Assembly (NCBI GenBank): GCA_046483285.1
Contig: JAWODN010000119.1
Coordinates: forward strand, 10,375 to 74,374
DNA: 64,000 nucleotides
Direction of reading: 5' to 3'
Origin: CAYRTV01 sp046483285
Lineage (GTDB): Bacteria > Acidobacteriota > Aminicenantia > Aminicenantales > Aminicenantaceae
A program made the translations under genes and the position numbers. The stretch's first letter is position 1, and every line of letters starts with the position of its first letter. A model generated the notes under the pieces. The model searched no databases. It saw nothing but the letters and a program-made list of their open reading frames with translations, and was not told the DNA's origin. Shown one piece after another: positions 8,716 to 17,908 of the stretch.

Positions 8716-9018
8716 TCAGCCTTTCATCAATGTCATATCTTCACTTTTAACCGTCTTGCGCTGACGGTAGATCAAGAGGATGATCGCTAATCCCACCGCA
8801 GCTTCCGCTGCCGCCACGGTTATGATGAAAAACACAATCACCTGACCGTCGATAACAGAAAAAGACCTTGAAAACGCGATAAACGCGAGATTGGCGGCGT
8901 TAAGCATCACTTCTATGGACATAAACTGGGTGATAAGGTCTTTTTTGAATAAAAATCCTATCACACCGAGTCCGAACAGCACGGCGCTCAAAATCAAGAA
9001 GTAATTTGTGGGTATCAT
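8716..9018 (-). CDS. nuoK: NADH-quinone oxidoreductase subunit K
   Basis: A 100-residue protein with three membrane helices, the standard NuoK size. It contains the helix segment SIEVMLNAANLAF with the essential membrane glutamate, and the second conserved acidic segment VAAAEAAVGLAIILL. It corresponds to MrpC-type antiporter subunits and links proton pathways in the complex I membrane arm. Its ATG overlaps the nuoJ stop (ATGA at 9018-9015), so translation is coupled. Confidence 0.95.
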   Translation of the reverse strand: MIPTNYFLILSAVLFGLGVIGFLFKKDLITQFMSIEVMLNAANLAFIAFSRSFSVIDGQVIVFFIITVAAAEAAVGLAIILLIYRQRKTVKSEDMTLMKG

Positions 9019-9524
9019 TTTTTATTTGCTTTCTTGACTAAAACAATCGCTCCCACCATTGCCCCGATAATCAGGATAGATGTGATCTCAAAGGGATAAA
9101 GATATTTGGTGAAGAGAATCTCGCCCATGGCGGCCGGACTTCCGATGTGTTCATGCACCAGGGGAGTGGCGGGAAAAAAAGCGGATTTCAGGGCGATTAT
9201 TAATTCAACCGCTAATATGATTCCGATAACCGTGACCGGGATGCGGATTCGTCTTTTTTTTTCCGGGGAGAATCCTTTTCCGACGTCGATCATCATGATG
9301 GCGAAAATAAAAAGCACCATGATGGCTCCGGCGTAGATAATGATCTGGACCACGGCGATGAAAGGAGCTTGCATAAGACCGAAAAGGCCGGCGGTGCCGG
9401 CCAGAGCCAAGATAAGGAATAATGCGGAATAAGCTGGATTTTTACTTAGGATCATTGCTATGACGGAAGCAACACATATGAAGCTGAGCAGGAAAAATAA
9501 AAAATGAACCATTTTGGGAGTCAT
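9015..9524 (-). CDS. nuoJ: NADH-quinone oxidoreductase subunit J
   Basis: A 169-residue membrane protein with about five helices, typical of NuoJ. It has the glycine-bearing helix segment VQIIIYAGAIMVLFIF, which forms the pi-bulge helix involved in coupling in complex I. It is the first gene of the minus-strand nuoJKLMN group. Directly upstream is the divergent initiator tRNA promoter, so nuoA-I do not precede it here. A TATAAT overlaps its start codon (TATAATG) 18 bases after a TTGACA at 9547-9552. If that promoter is used, the transcript would begin inside this frame, so another start or promoter may operate. Confidence 0.92.
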   Translation of the reverse strand: MTPKMVHFLFFLLSFICVASVIAMILSKNPAYSALFLILALAGTAGLFGLMQAPFIAVVQIIIYAGAIMVLFIFAIMMIDVGKGFSPEKKRRIRIPVTVIGIILAVELIIALKSAFFPATPLVHEHIGSPAAMGEILFTKYLYPFEITSILIIGAMVGAIVLVKKANKK

Positions 9525-9546
9525 TATATTTATTGAGTTCGTAGGA

Positions 9547-9581
9547 TGTCAAGTAAATATTTGACAAAATATGCTTTGACA
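9547..9581. promoter_or_regulatory. Divergent promoter region with TTGACA inverted and direct repeats
   Basis: Between nuoJ and the tRNA, TGTCAA (9547-9552) and TTGACA (9561-9566) form a perfect 6-base inverted repeat with an 8-base spacer. A further direct TTGACA lies at 9576-9581. The elements can serve as -35 boxes for either strand, and the symmetry could equally be an operator. Only the 9576 copy has a well-placed -10 for the tRNA. Confidence 0.35.
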
Positions 9582-9603
9582 AGTTAAGCCTTTCTGCTAT
9601 AAT
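9576..9603 (+). promoter_or_regulatory. Sigma-70 promoter of the initiator tRNA gene
   Basis: Consensus TTGACA at 9576-9581, a 16-base spacer and consensus TATAAT at 9598-9603, ending 11 bases before the mature tRNA 5' end. This is among the strongest housekeeping promoters in the window, as expected for a stable RNA. Confidence 0.75.
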
Positions 9604-9614
9604 AGGCTTCAAGT

Positions 9615-9691
<77 letters not shown>

Positions 9692-10015
9692 TCTCTTTAT
9701 TCCAAAACATTCCTTCCGCTATCATTTTCCTTGTTCGACGCTGCAGTTTTAGGATGGGGATCCGTGCCGCTCAGAAATCCCCTGATTTAAGTCTCCAGCC
9801 GGAATGGTGAGCGGGCCGAACCTCACCCCTATCTGCCGTGCTGCCGGCAATGACGCTGTGGATCCTCATGGCGAACCCCTTGATTAATCCGATACTGTTT
9901 GATAAGAATTTGTCCCGGTCAGCCGTACATGACATGTGTTTTGTCCTCTTTTATGCTTTGACGGTTTCACTTTTTCTCAGGTTTAAATCCCGGAATCGCC
10001 GAAATCCGCATTGTT
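9692..10015. other. Gene-free spacer after the initiator tRNA
   Basis: I see no convincing gene in this stretch. A 6-bp hairpin (GGTGAG/CTCACC, about 9805-9827) is present but is not followed by a T-run. A short open frame at 9838-10023 has no ribosome site or recognisable product. The sigma-54-like promoter of the next gene lies at its right end. Confidence 0.5.
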
Positions 10016-10031
10016 TGGCATGATTTTTGAA
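10016..10031 (+). promoter_or_regulatory. Sigma-54-type promoter upstream of the metallopeptidase/barrel gene
   Basis: TGGCATGATTTTTGAA has the -24 GG at 10017-10018 and the -12 G at 10029, 12 bases apart. It matches the copies at 652 and 34037 over TGGCATGATT and then differs only slightly. The base after the -12 G is A, not the consensus C. Transcription would begin near 10041, leaving a leader of about 47 bases before the ATG at 10088. Confidence 0.5.
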
Positions 10032-10087
10032 GGGAATAGGAATTGAAAACAGCTTTATGTGAAATAACTCTGTTATCAGGAGGAAAA

Positions 10088-13000
10088 ATGAACCCGCGCA
10101 TTTTTTATAAAACCGCCGGTATGACATTGTTTATCGTTTTGATTTTCACCGCCTATCCAGTGGAGGCGCAGTATTTCGGCCGCAACAAAGTTCAGTATGA
10201 CACATTTGACTTCAAAGTGATCAGCACCAAAAATTTTGACCTTTATTTTTATCCGGAGGGAGAAGAGGCCGCCCGGATGGCCGCCCGGATGGCGGAAAGG
10301 TGGTATTCCCGGCTGTCCCGGATATTGCAGCATGAGCTGTCCGGCCGGCAGATCCTCATTTTATACACCAGCGGACCTCATTTCCAGCAGACCACCGCCA
10401 TTCCCAGAATTTTAGGGGAAGGCGTCGGAGGTGTGACGGAAAGCCTCAAGCGGAGAATCGTGCTTCCCATGTCGGCATCATTAGAGGAATCCAACCATGT
10501 GATCGGTCATGAATTGGTCCATGCCTTTCAATATGATATCACCGGCCAGTATCATTCTGATTTCGCCCGCGTCGCTCCCTCCATCCAGCGCCTCCCTCTT
10601 TGGTTTGTGGAAGGGATGGCGGAATACCTGTCCTTAGGACCCGTGGACTCTCATACCGCCATGTGGATGCGGGATATCCTGAAAAAAGAAGAACTTCCCG
10701 GAATTCATCAACTGAATAATCCCCGATATTTCCCTTATCGGTACGGGCATGCGGTTTGGGCCTATATAACCGGAAGATGGGGCGACCAGGCCGTTCCGGG
10801 AATCCTGAAGCGCGTCGGGCGGGCCGGTGACTACCGGACCGCAATTAAAGAGGTCACAGGCGAGGATATCAAAGACATTTCCCAGTCATGGCATAAATCT
10901 TTAAGAGAGGCTTATCAACCGGTTCAGGAACGAACTCTGATGGTGGATGAACTGAGCGAGCCCCTTATTCCCGGAACCCGTCAGAACTCCTTGAATATAT
11001 CACCGGCTCTGAGCCCGGACGGAAAAAGCCTGGTGTTTTTGTCCACCAAGGATATTTTTTCCATTGATATGTTTCTCGCCGATGCCGAAACCGGCGAGTT
11101 CAAGCGCAAGCTGGTCAGCACTGCGGTCAATCCTCATTTTTCCAGCCTTCAGTTCACCAGATCAGCGGGAAGCTGGGATTTTGACGGCCGCCGTTTTGTG
11201 TTCGGAGCGGTGACCGGGGGGGATCCGGTTTTAAGCATATTGAATATTCCCTCCGGAGACAAAGTCCGGGAAATCAGATTTCCGGAATTAGGAGAGGTGC
11301 TCAATCCGGCCTGGTCTCCGGACGGCCGAAATATTGTTTTTTCCGCTTTGGACGGGGGGGTTTCCAATCTGTTTCTCTACGATTTGGAGACCGATCAGTT
11401 GACAAAATTAACCGATGACCCTTATGCCGATCTTTATCCGGCCTGGTCTCCGGACGGCCGGAAAATCGCCTTTTCCACCGACCGATTTTCAACAGATCTG
11501 GCTCTCTTGGATATAGGCCATTTCGAGTTGGCCATGCTGGACATACAAACACGAAAAATTCAAAAGCTGCCGGGTTTCTCCGAGGCGAAAAATATAAATC
11601 CCCAGTGGTCCTCCGATTCCCGGGAGCTGTACTTTATTTCCGACCGCACAGGAATTTCCAACTTGTATAATTTGGATCTGGAAACCGAAACCATCACTCA
11701 AATCACCGACTTATACACCGGAGTTTCCGGAATCACGGAGCTCAGCCCGGCGCTTTCGGTTGCCAGTGCGACCGAAAAATTAGCTTACTGCATTTACGAA
11801 AACGATTATTACAGCATTTATTCCGTCGAATCGGGCCGGGAATTGATCCGCGGCGAACAGACGGTGTATACGGAGCTGCGGCCTTCGGTTTTGCCCCCCC
11901 GCTCTCAACCGGAAGGAACGGTGGCAGGCTTGCTCCGGAATCCATTATTCGGGCTCCCGGAGGCGAGGGAATATCAGCCTGAGGATTATAAGTCCGCCCT
12001 GACTCTGGATTATATCGCTCCGCCTCAAATGGCGGTGGGAGTGGACCGGTTCGGCACCTACGGGGGGGGCGGAATCGCCTTGTTTTTCAGCGATGTTTTG
12101 GGTTACCAGAGCCTTGCCACTATGGCCCAGGTGAGCTCCCGTATTCTGAATTCAGCGGCAGCGGTGAGTTATTTATATAAACAATACCGGTGGAATTTCG
12201 GCGGTGTCGCCCAGAGGATGCCTTATGTGACCGGAGGATTCACCCAATCCGTCCAAAATGTGCGGGGGGAGCCGGCTTTGGTGGAACAGGAGTTCACATT
12301 CCGCCAGGTCAATTACCAAGTGTCAGCCTTGGCTGAATACCCTTTCAGCCAGGTTTTTCGATTTGAATTATCAGGCGGATATCAATATCTCAATTTCGAC
12401 CGCGAAGTCCGCACCCGGGCCGTCTCGCTTATTGACAATGCCACGCTTATCAATGAGAAGGAAAGCCTGCCCGCCCCGGACAGCCTGCATTTCGGACGAG
12501 GAAGCGCCGCCCTGGTCTATGACAGCTCTTATGTTGGAGCCACCAGTCCGGTGCTGGGCCAGCGCTACCGGATGGAAGTGTCTCCCATGGCGGGATCCAT
12601 TAATTTTGCGGAGGTTCTGACGGATTACCGCCGATATTTTATGCCGGTCCAACCTTTCACCCTGGCGTTCCGTTTCATGCACTACGGCCGCTATGGTCCC
12701 GGCGCGGAAGACAGCCGTCTCTATCCCTTATTCATGGGTTATCAAACCATGGTCAGAGGATATAACACCGCGTCCTTCAGCGCCGAAGAATGCGGTGAAG
12801 AAGGCTGTCAGGTTTTCAATCAATTATTCGGCAGTAAAATGATGGTGGCCAATCTGGAGCTGAGATTTCCTCTTTTCAATGTGCTGGGTATAGGCAGGGG
12901 ATTTTACGGGATTCTGCCTGTTGAGTTTTCTGCTTTTTTTGACAGCGGCCTGGCCTGGAACACCCAGGATAAAGCCTGGTTTTTGGGAGGGGACCGCCGG

Positions 13001-13135
13001 CCGGTCAAAAGCGCGGGCATCGGTCTGCGCATGAATATTTTCGGCTATGCCATCGCCGGAATCAGCTATGTGTATCCTTTTGACCGGCCCAATAAAGACG
13101 CCTACTTTCAGTTTTGGCTGACTCCCGGCTTTTAA
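10088..13135 (+). CDS. Outer-membrane protein: MA-like metallopeptidase, TolB-type propeller and C-terminal beta-barrel
   Basis: The protein has 1015 residues. The ATG at 10088 has AGGAGG at 10078-10083; a frame opening at a TTG at 10043 is not needed. A signal peptide ends near VEAQ (residue 27). Then comes a gluzincin-type peptidase domain with HELVH at 141-145 and a downstream WFVEGMAEY glutamate near 175. Four or more PD40/TolB propeller blades follow (motifs LSPDGKSLVF, WSPDGRNIVF, WSPDGRKIAF, WSSDSRELYF). About the last 400 residues are aromatic, alternating strands ending in phenylalanine, typical of a BamA/surface-antigen-like barrel. It is probably anchored in the outer membrane with enzyme and propeller in the periplasm or outside. 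The substrate is unknown. A sigma-54-like promoter lies upstream. Confidence 0.82.
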   Translation: MNPRIFYKTAGMTLFIVLIFTAYPVEAQYFGRNKVQYDTFDFKVISTKNFDLYFYPEGEEAARMAARMAERWYSRLSRILQHELSGRQILILYTSGPHFQQTTAIPRILGEGVGGVTESLKRRIVLPMSASLEESNHVIGHELVHAFQYDITGQYHSDFARVAPSIQRLPLWFVEGMAEYLSLGPVDSHTAMWMRDILKKEELPGIHQLNNPRYFPYRYGHAVWAYITGRWGDQAVPGILKRVGRAGDYRTAIKEVTGEDIKDISQSWHKSLREAYQPVQERTLMVDELSEPLIPGTRQNSLNISPALSPDGKSLVFLSTKDIFSIDMFLADAETGEFKRKLVSTAVNPHFSSLQFTRSAGSWDFDGRRFVFGAVTGGDPVLSILNIPSGDKVREIRFPELGEVLNPAWSPDGRNIVFSALDGGVSNLFLYDLETDQLTKLTDDPYADLYPAWSPDGRKIAFSTDRFSTDLALLDIGHFELAMLDIQTRKIQKLPGFSEAKNINPQWSSDSRELYFISDRTGISNLYNLDLETETITQITDLYTGVSGITELSPALSVASATEKLAYCIYENDYYSIYSVESGRELIRGEQTVYTELRPSVLPPRSQPEGTVAGLLRNPLFGLPEAREYQPEDYKSALTLDYIAPPQMAVGVDRFGTYGGGGIALFFSDVLGYQSLATMAQVSSRILNSAAAVSYLYKQYRWNFGGVAQRMPYVTGGFTQSVQNVRGEPALVEQEFTFRQVNYQVSALAEYPFSQVFRFELSGGYQYLNFDREVRTRAVSLIDNATLINEKESLPAPDSLHFGRGSAALVYDSSYVGATSPVLGQRYRMEVSPMAGSINFAEVLTDYRRYFMPVQPFTLAFRFMHYGRYGPGAEDSRLYPLFMGYQTMVRGYNTASFSAEECGEEGCQVFNQLFGSKMMVANLELRFPLFNVLGIGRGFYGILPVEFSAFFDSGLAWNTQDKAWFLGGDRRPVKSAGIGLRMNIFGYAIAGISYVYPFDRPNKDAYFQFWLTPGF

Positions 13136-13191
13136 GTCAAGATAGGATTATACGTAAGCCTGAACCCAGGGAGCGAAAGGAGATGGTTTAA

Positions 13192-15585
13192 ATGAAATAT
13201 ATCAAATGGTTTGAAGAAGTCGGTTCAGGAGAAGTGCCCCAGGTGGGCGGTAAAAATGCCTCCCTCGGCGAGATGATTTCTCAATTGAAAAGTCAAGGCA
13301 TCCGCATTCCGGATGGATTCGCCACCACTTCGGAGGCATACCGTTTGGTTGTCAAAGAAAATGATATAGAGGAACAGCTGAAAAACACATTTAAAGAATT
13401 GGAAAACGGCAATATCTCTCTTGGAAAAACCGGCAAGAAAATCCGCCGTCTGTTCACAAAGGCAAGCATTCCGGATGAGCTGGAGAAGGAATTGAGAAAA
13501 GCTTATCAAGAACTTTCCCGCAAATATAAGTCGGATGAAGTGGATGTGGCGGTAAGGAGTTCGGCGACGGCGGAAGACCTTCCGGAAGCCAGTTTCGCCG
13601 GTCAGCAGGAGACATTTCTAAACGTTACCGGGGAGGAGGAGCTGCTGGAGGCCTGCCGTAAATGTTACGCTTCCCTTTTTACCGACCGTGCGATTTCCTA
13701 TCGGCGGGAAAAGGGATTCGATCATCTTAAAATCGCTCTTTCCGTGGGTGTGCAAAAAATGGTTAGAGCGGATAAGGGCGGTTCAGGGGTTATGTTTTCT
13801 TTGGACACGGAGACCGGATTCCGGGACGTCGTGGTCATAAACGCAGCCTGGGGGCTGGGTGAAAATGTGGTGCAGGGCTCGGTTAATCCGGATGAATACC
13901 GGGTGTTTAAACCTTTGCTGGGCAAAAAAGATCTTCAGCCTGTTATCCAGAAAGAATTGGGTTCCAAGGAGAAGAAGATGGTGTATGCTGGCGGCGGCAG
14001 CCGGGACACCAAAAATGTTGAGACCTCAAAGAACGAAAGGGCGGGATACGTTCTCAATGATGATGAGATTTTAAAATTGGCGGAATGGGCGGTTGTTATC
14101 GAAGACCATTATGATAAGCCCATGGATATGGAATGGGCCAAGGACGGGGAGTCCGGGGATCTGTTTATTGTGCAGGCGCGGCCGGAGACCGTTCAGTCGC
14201 TTAAAACCGCCGGTCAGATGAAAGCATACCGCCTCAAGGAAAAAGGAAAAAAAATCATCGAAGGCCTGGCTATAGGTGAAGCCGTAGCCGCCGGGAAATC
14301 ACAAATCATTAAAGACCCTGATCAAATAGACCGGTTTGAAGAAAACGCCATTCTGGTGACGGGGCAGACCGATCCCGACTGGGTGCCTGTCATGAAAAAA
14401 GCCTCCGGGATTGTGACGGACCATGGGGGGCGCACCTCCCATGCCGCCATCGTCAGCCGGGAACTGGGGATTCCGGCCGTGGTCGGCACTGGAGAGGCCA
14501 CTTCCAGCCTGAAGGACGGCAGCGAGATAACCATATCCTGTGTGGAAGGGGATAAGGGCATAGTCTATGACGGGATTTTGGATTTTGAAGAAAAAGAGGT
14601 GGATCTGGAGAAAATTCCGGAAACCCGAACCCGGATTATGATGAATATCGCCAGCCCGGCGGCGGCTTTCCGCTGGTGGCGGCTGCGGGCTCAAGGAATC
14701 GGGCTGGCCCGAATGGAATTCATCATCAATAACATCATAAAAATTCATCCTATGGCTCTGGTCGATTTCGATTCTCTTTCCGATAAAAAAGCCAAACATG
14801 ACATTGAAACACTGACCCGGGGATTCGATAACAAGGGCGATTACTTTGTCGAGCATCTGTCCCGGGGCATCGCACGAATCGCCGCTTCCCAGTATCCGGA
14901 GCCTGTCATTGTGCGCATGAGTGATTTTAAAACCAATGAATACGCCAATTTGATTGGCGGCAGGGAATTCGAGCCGGGTGAGGCTAATCCCATGCTGGGA
15001 TTGCGGGGGGCGTCCCGCTATTACAGTGATCATTACCGGGAGGGATTCCGCTTGGAATGCCGGGGTATTCAGCGTGCCCGGGATGAAATCGGACTGGATA
15101 ATGTTGTTGTTATGATCCCTTTCTGCCGCACCCTGGAGGAAGCGGATAAGATTTTGGAGGTTCTTGCGGAAAACGGATTGGAGAGGGGGAAGAACGGACT
15201 GGAAGTGTATGTGATGATCGAAATCCCTTCCAACGTGATTTTGGCGGAGGAATTCGCCCGCCGTTTTGACGGTTTTTCCATCGGAACCAATGATTTGACC
15301 CAGTTGATTTTGGGAGTTGACCGTGATTCAGAAGAATTATCTGGAATTTATGATGAGCGCAACGAGGCGGTGAAAAGCATGATCCGTCAAGTCATAGAAC
15401 GAGCTCATAAGCATGAGACCAAGGTGGGGATCTGCGGGCAGGCCCCCAGTGATCATCCGGATTTCGCCGCTTTCCTGGTGGAGGCGGGAATCGATTCCAT
15501 TTCTCTTAATCCGGACAGCGTGATTGACGTCAAAGAAAAGGTGCATAAAAAAGAAAAAGAATTGAAGAAAAGAAGGGATGAATAA
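13192..15585 (+). CDS. ppsA: Phosphoenolpyruvate synthase
   Basis: The protein has 797 residues, matching the family. It converts pyruvate, ATP and water to phosphoenolpyruvate, AMP and phosphate, which opens gluconeogenesis from pyruvate. The N-terminal ATP-grasp domain has VGGKNASLGEM and RSSATAEDLPEASFAGQQ. The swivelling phosphohistidine domain carries GGRTSHAAIVSREL with the catalytic His near residue 417. The C-terminal TIM barrel has MIEIPSNV, FSIGTNDLTQL and the late GICGQAPSD cysteine segment. GAAAGGAG precedes the ATG. It starts about 56 bases after the preceding gene, with no obvious promoter between. Confidence 0.96.
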   Translation: MKYIKWFEEVGSGEVPQVGGKNASLGEMISQLKSQGIRIPDGFATTSEAYRLVVKENDIEEQLKNTFKELENGNISLGKTGKKIRRLFTKASIPDELEKELRKAYQELSRKYKSDEVDVAVRSSATAEDLPEASFAGQQETFLNVTGEEELLEACRKCYASLFTDRAISYRREKGFDHLKIALSVGVQKMVRADKGGSGVMFSLDTETGFRDVVVINAAWGLGENVVQGSVNPDEYRVFKPLLGKKDLQPVIQKELGSKEKKMVYAGGGSRDTKNVETSKNERAGYVLNDDEILKLAEWAVVIEDHYDKPMDMEWAKDGESGDLFIVQARPETVQSLKTAGQMKAYRLKEKGKKIIEGLAIGEAVAAGKSQIIKDPDQIDRFEENAILVTGQTDPDWVPVMKKASGIVTDHGGRTSHAAIVSRELGIPAVVGTGEATSSLKDGSEITISCVEGDKGIVYDGILDFEEKEVDLEKIPETRTRIMMNIASPAAAFRWWRLRAQGIGLARMEFIINNIIKIHPMALVDFDSLSDKKAKHDIETLTRGFDNKGDYFVEHLSRGIARIAASQYPEPVIVRMSDFKTNEYANLIGGREFEPGEANPMLGLRGASRYYSDHYREGFRLECRGIQRARDEIGLDNVVVMIPFCRTLEEADKILEVLAENGLERGKNGLEVYVMIEIPSNVILAEEFARRFDGFSIGTNDLTQLILGVDRDSEELSGIYDERNEAVKSMIRQVIERAHKHETKVGICGQAPSDHPDFAAFLVEAGIDSISLNPDSVIDVKEKVHKKEKELKKRRDE

Positions 15586-15799
15586 TTTTTTGTGTATTCC
15601 AGCCGGGGTGACGACAGGAGCGGGGCTTCCGCGAATTCGGTTTCCAGTATTTTTTTGATTCATTGAGAGAATTTGTGTTATGAATTTGATAGAATAAACG
15701 CCTGCGCCGGTGGGTGCACGGGGTGACAGGTCAGGCATCGCCGTGATATGGCTGTTTTCCCGGGGCTGTCGCCGGATCAATATGCGGAGCGGATGGAAT
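15586..15799. other. Spacer before the N-ATPase operon
   Basis: This 214-base stretch separates ppsA from atpD. A possible sigma-70 promoter, TTGATT (about 15656), an 18-base spacer and TATGAA, lies in its AT-rich middle. The right part holds GACAGGTCAGGC (about 15724-15735), which resembles the 12-mer that recurs in other spacers of the window. No gene is seen. Confidence 0.35.
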
Positions 15800-17188
15800 A
15801 TGAATAAAATCAGGCAAAATTCCAATAATGTGGGGTACATACAGTCTATCCGCTCCAGTGTGGTGGATGTTCTGTTTCCTGATAAAGTCCCCGGCATCAA
15901 TCACCGTTTAAATGCCGGTGAAAACGGCCGGGTGGCCATCGAAGTGATGACTCACCTGGATGCCAATTTGGTCAGAGGAATCGCCCTTCATCCCACTCAG
16001 GGGTTATCCCGGGGCGATAAAGTGGAAGACACCGGCCGGCCCATCCAAGTGCCTGTGGGAAAAGAGCTGGCCGGCAGAGTATTTAATGTTTTCGGGGAAA
16101 CCATTGACGGGGGTGATCCGGTGGAAACCAAAATTTTACGTTCCATCCATCAGGAGCCGGTTCCCCTTTCTCAACAAACCGCCACCGAAGAAATTTTTGC
16201 AACCGGGATCAAGGCTATTGATGTGCTGGCGCCTTTGGAACGGGGAGGGAAGGCCGGCATGTTCGGGGGCGCCGGGGTCGGAAAAACCGTTCTGATCATG
16301 GAAATGATCCACAATATGGCCAGCCACCATGAAGGAATCAGCATATTTTGCGGAATAGGGGAACGGAAGCGTGAAGGAGAGGAACTCTACCGGGAAATCA
16401 AGGAAGCTGAGGTTTTAGACCAGGCGGTCTTGATTTTCGGGCAAATGGATGAACAGCCGGGAGCGCGGTTCAGGGTGGGTCATACCGCCCTGACCATGGC
16501 GGAATACTTCCGTGAAGACAGGAAACAGGATGTGCTGTTGTTGATAGATAATATTTTCCGTTTTGTTCAGGCCGGTTCGGAAGTGTCCGGTTTGCTGGGC
16601 CAGATCCCTTCCCGGGTGGGTTATCAACCGACTTTGGCCACCGAGCTGTCGGAGCTTCAAGAACGCATTTGCAACACGGCTTCCGGAGCTATATCCTCCA
16701 TTCAGGCGGTCTATGTCCCGGCGGATGATTTCACGGACCCGGCCGCGGTCCATACCTTCGGTCACTTGTCCGCCTCCATCGTGCTTTCCCGGAAACGGGC
16801 CAGCCAGGGATTATACCCGGCCATCGACCCGCTTGAATCGAGATCAAAAATGCTGTCCCCTCATATCGTGGGGGAGAGGCATTATCGAATCGCCCGGGAG
16901 ATGAGGAGCACCCTGGCGGAATATGAAAATTTGAAAGACATTATCGCCATGTTGGGGATTGAGGAGCTTAACAGGGAAGATCAGAAAACCGTATACCGCT
17001 CCCGCCGGCTGGAACGTTTTCTGACCCAGCCCTTCTTCACCACCGAACAGTTCACCGGTCACGAAGGAAAGCTGGTCAAATTGGAGGACGCCTTGAACGG
17101 ATGCGAACGGATACTGAATGATGAATTTTCCGACTTTCCGGAAAAATCCCTTTATATGATCGGCGGAATCGAAGAGGCGGAAAAATGA
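15800..17188 (+). CDS. atpD: N-type ATPase subunit beta
   Basis: The protein has 462 residues and is the catalytic beta subunit of an F1-type ATPase. The Walker A sequence GGAGVGKTVLIMEM, the GERKREGEELYREI segment, Walker B VLLLIDNIFRF and the QAVYVPADDFTDPA region are all present. The ATG at 15800 fits the usual N-terminus (GYIQSIRSSVVDVLF) and has a GGATGGA just upstream; longer in-frame GTG/ATG starts (15710, 15782) are less likely. It heads the cluster D-C-Q-R-B-E-F-A-G, the gene order of the laterally spread N-ATPases, instead of the usual BEFHAGDC. It overlaps atpC by four bases. Confidence 0.95.
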   Translation: MNKIRQNSNNVGYIQSIRSSVVDVLFPDKVPGINHRLNAGENGRVAIEVMTHLDANLVRGIALHPTQGLSRGDKVEDTGRPIQVPVGKELAGRVFNVFGETIDGGDPVETKILRSIHQEPVPLSQQTATEEIFATGIKAIDVLAPLERGGKAGMFGGAGVGKTVLIMEMIHNMASHHEGISIFCGIGERKREGEELYREIKEAEVLDQAVLIFGQMDEQPGARFRVGHTALTMAEYFREDRKQDVLLLIDNIFRFVQAGSEVSGLLGQIPSRVGYQPTLATELSELQERICNTASGAISSIQAVYVPADDFTDPAAVHTFGHLSASIVLSRKRASQGLYPAIDPLESRSKMLSPHIVGERHYRIAREMRSTLAEYENLKDIIAMLGIEELNREDQKTVYRSRRLERFLTQPFFTTEQFTGHEGKLVKLEDALNGCERILNDEFSDFPEKSLYMIGGIEEAEK

Positions 17189-17571
17189 AAATAAAGGTCT
17201 TGCTTCCCACACATGTTTTTTTGGAAGAGGAAACCGGTAAAATTTCCGGGGAGGCATTGAACGGGTCATTCACTATACTGCCCCGGCATGTGGATTTTGT
17301 CACCGCGCTTCAAGCGGGGTTGTTGTTTTTTGAAGGAGAGAAAGGCGAAACCTTTTTGGCTGTGGATAAAGGGGTTTTATTGAAAGCCGGAGATGAAGTT
17401 CTGGTTTCGGTCCGGGACGCGGCCAGGGCGGAGAATCTTGAGGATGTCCGAAAGAAAGTGGAAGAGCGGTACAGGGAATTGAATGAGAAAGAAAAAAAAT
17501 CCCGTTCTGTTCTGGCCGGTTTTGAATCTGATTTTTTGAGAAGATTTCTGGAATTGGGAAAAAATGCCTGA
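17185..17571 (+). CDS. atpC: N-type ATPase subunit epsilon
   Basis: A 128-residue epsilon subunit with the N-terminal beta-sandwich (TGKISGEALNGSFTILPRHVDFVTAL) and a C-terminal charged helical pair rich in Lys and Glu. It belongs to the central stalk and usually inhibits hydrolysis. The ATG overlaps the atpD stop (ATGA), and the 3' end overlaps atpQ by eight bases. In N-ATPase operons this gene sits directly after atpD, as here. Confidence 0.92.
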   Translation: MKIKVLLPTHVFLEEETGKISGEALNGSFTILPRHVDFVTALQAGLLFFEGEKGETFLAVDKGVLLKAGDEVLVSVRDAARAENLEDVRKKVEERYRELNEKEKKSRSVLAGFESDFLRRFLELGKNA

Positions 17572-17908
17572 TAACAATCCGGGAAAAAAACACCAGGAAA
17601 GACAAAAAGATATTTCCAGCCGTATCGGGAAAAAAGCAAAAAGAAAACTGGAAGCCCGGAAACATAAAGAAGAAGAGAGCATCTGGTTCGGCCTGGGTAT
17701 GTTCGGTTTGGTGGGCTGGGCGGTCTCTATACCCACCGTGATCGGAATCGCCGTGGGCGTCTGGCTGGATTCGCGGTACCCGGGACCGGTTTCCTGGACA
17801 TTGACCTTTTTGGTCATCGGCATTGCTCTGGGATGCTGGAACGCCTGGTACTGGGTTTCCAAGGAAAGAGACCGCATCCAAAAAAAAGACGGGAATGATG
17901 ATGAATGA
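17564..17908 (+). CDS. atpQ: N-type ATPase accessory membrane protein AtpQ (AtpI-like)
   Basis: A 114-residue protein with a highly charged N-terminal 40 residues and two membrane helices (WFGLGMFGLVGWAVSIPTVI and WTLTFLVIGIALGCWNAWYW), as in AtpI-type proteins that help c-ring assembly. The motif GVWLDSRYPG between the helices is typical. Its place third in the operon, ahead of atpR and atpB, is diagnostic of N-ATPases. It overlaps atpC by 8 and atpR by 14 bases. Confidence 0.88.
   Translation: MPDNNPGKKHQERQKDISSRIGKKAKRKLEARKHKEEESIWFGLGMFGLVGWAVSIPTVIGIAVGVWLDSRYPGPVSWTLTFLVIGIALGCWNAWYWVSKERDRIQKKDGNDDE

Noticed and set aside
9805..9827. Hairpin after the initiator tRNA as a terminator
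   Set aside because: The stem is only six pairs, more than 100 bases past the tRNA, and has no T-run.
15710..15799. Upstream extension of atpD from a GTG at 15710
   Set aside because: The added residues do not resemble beta-subunit N-termini and there is no ribosome site; the ATG at 15800 fits the family.
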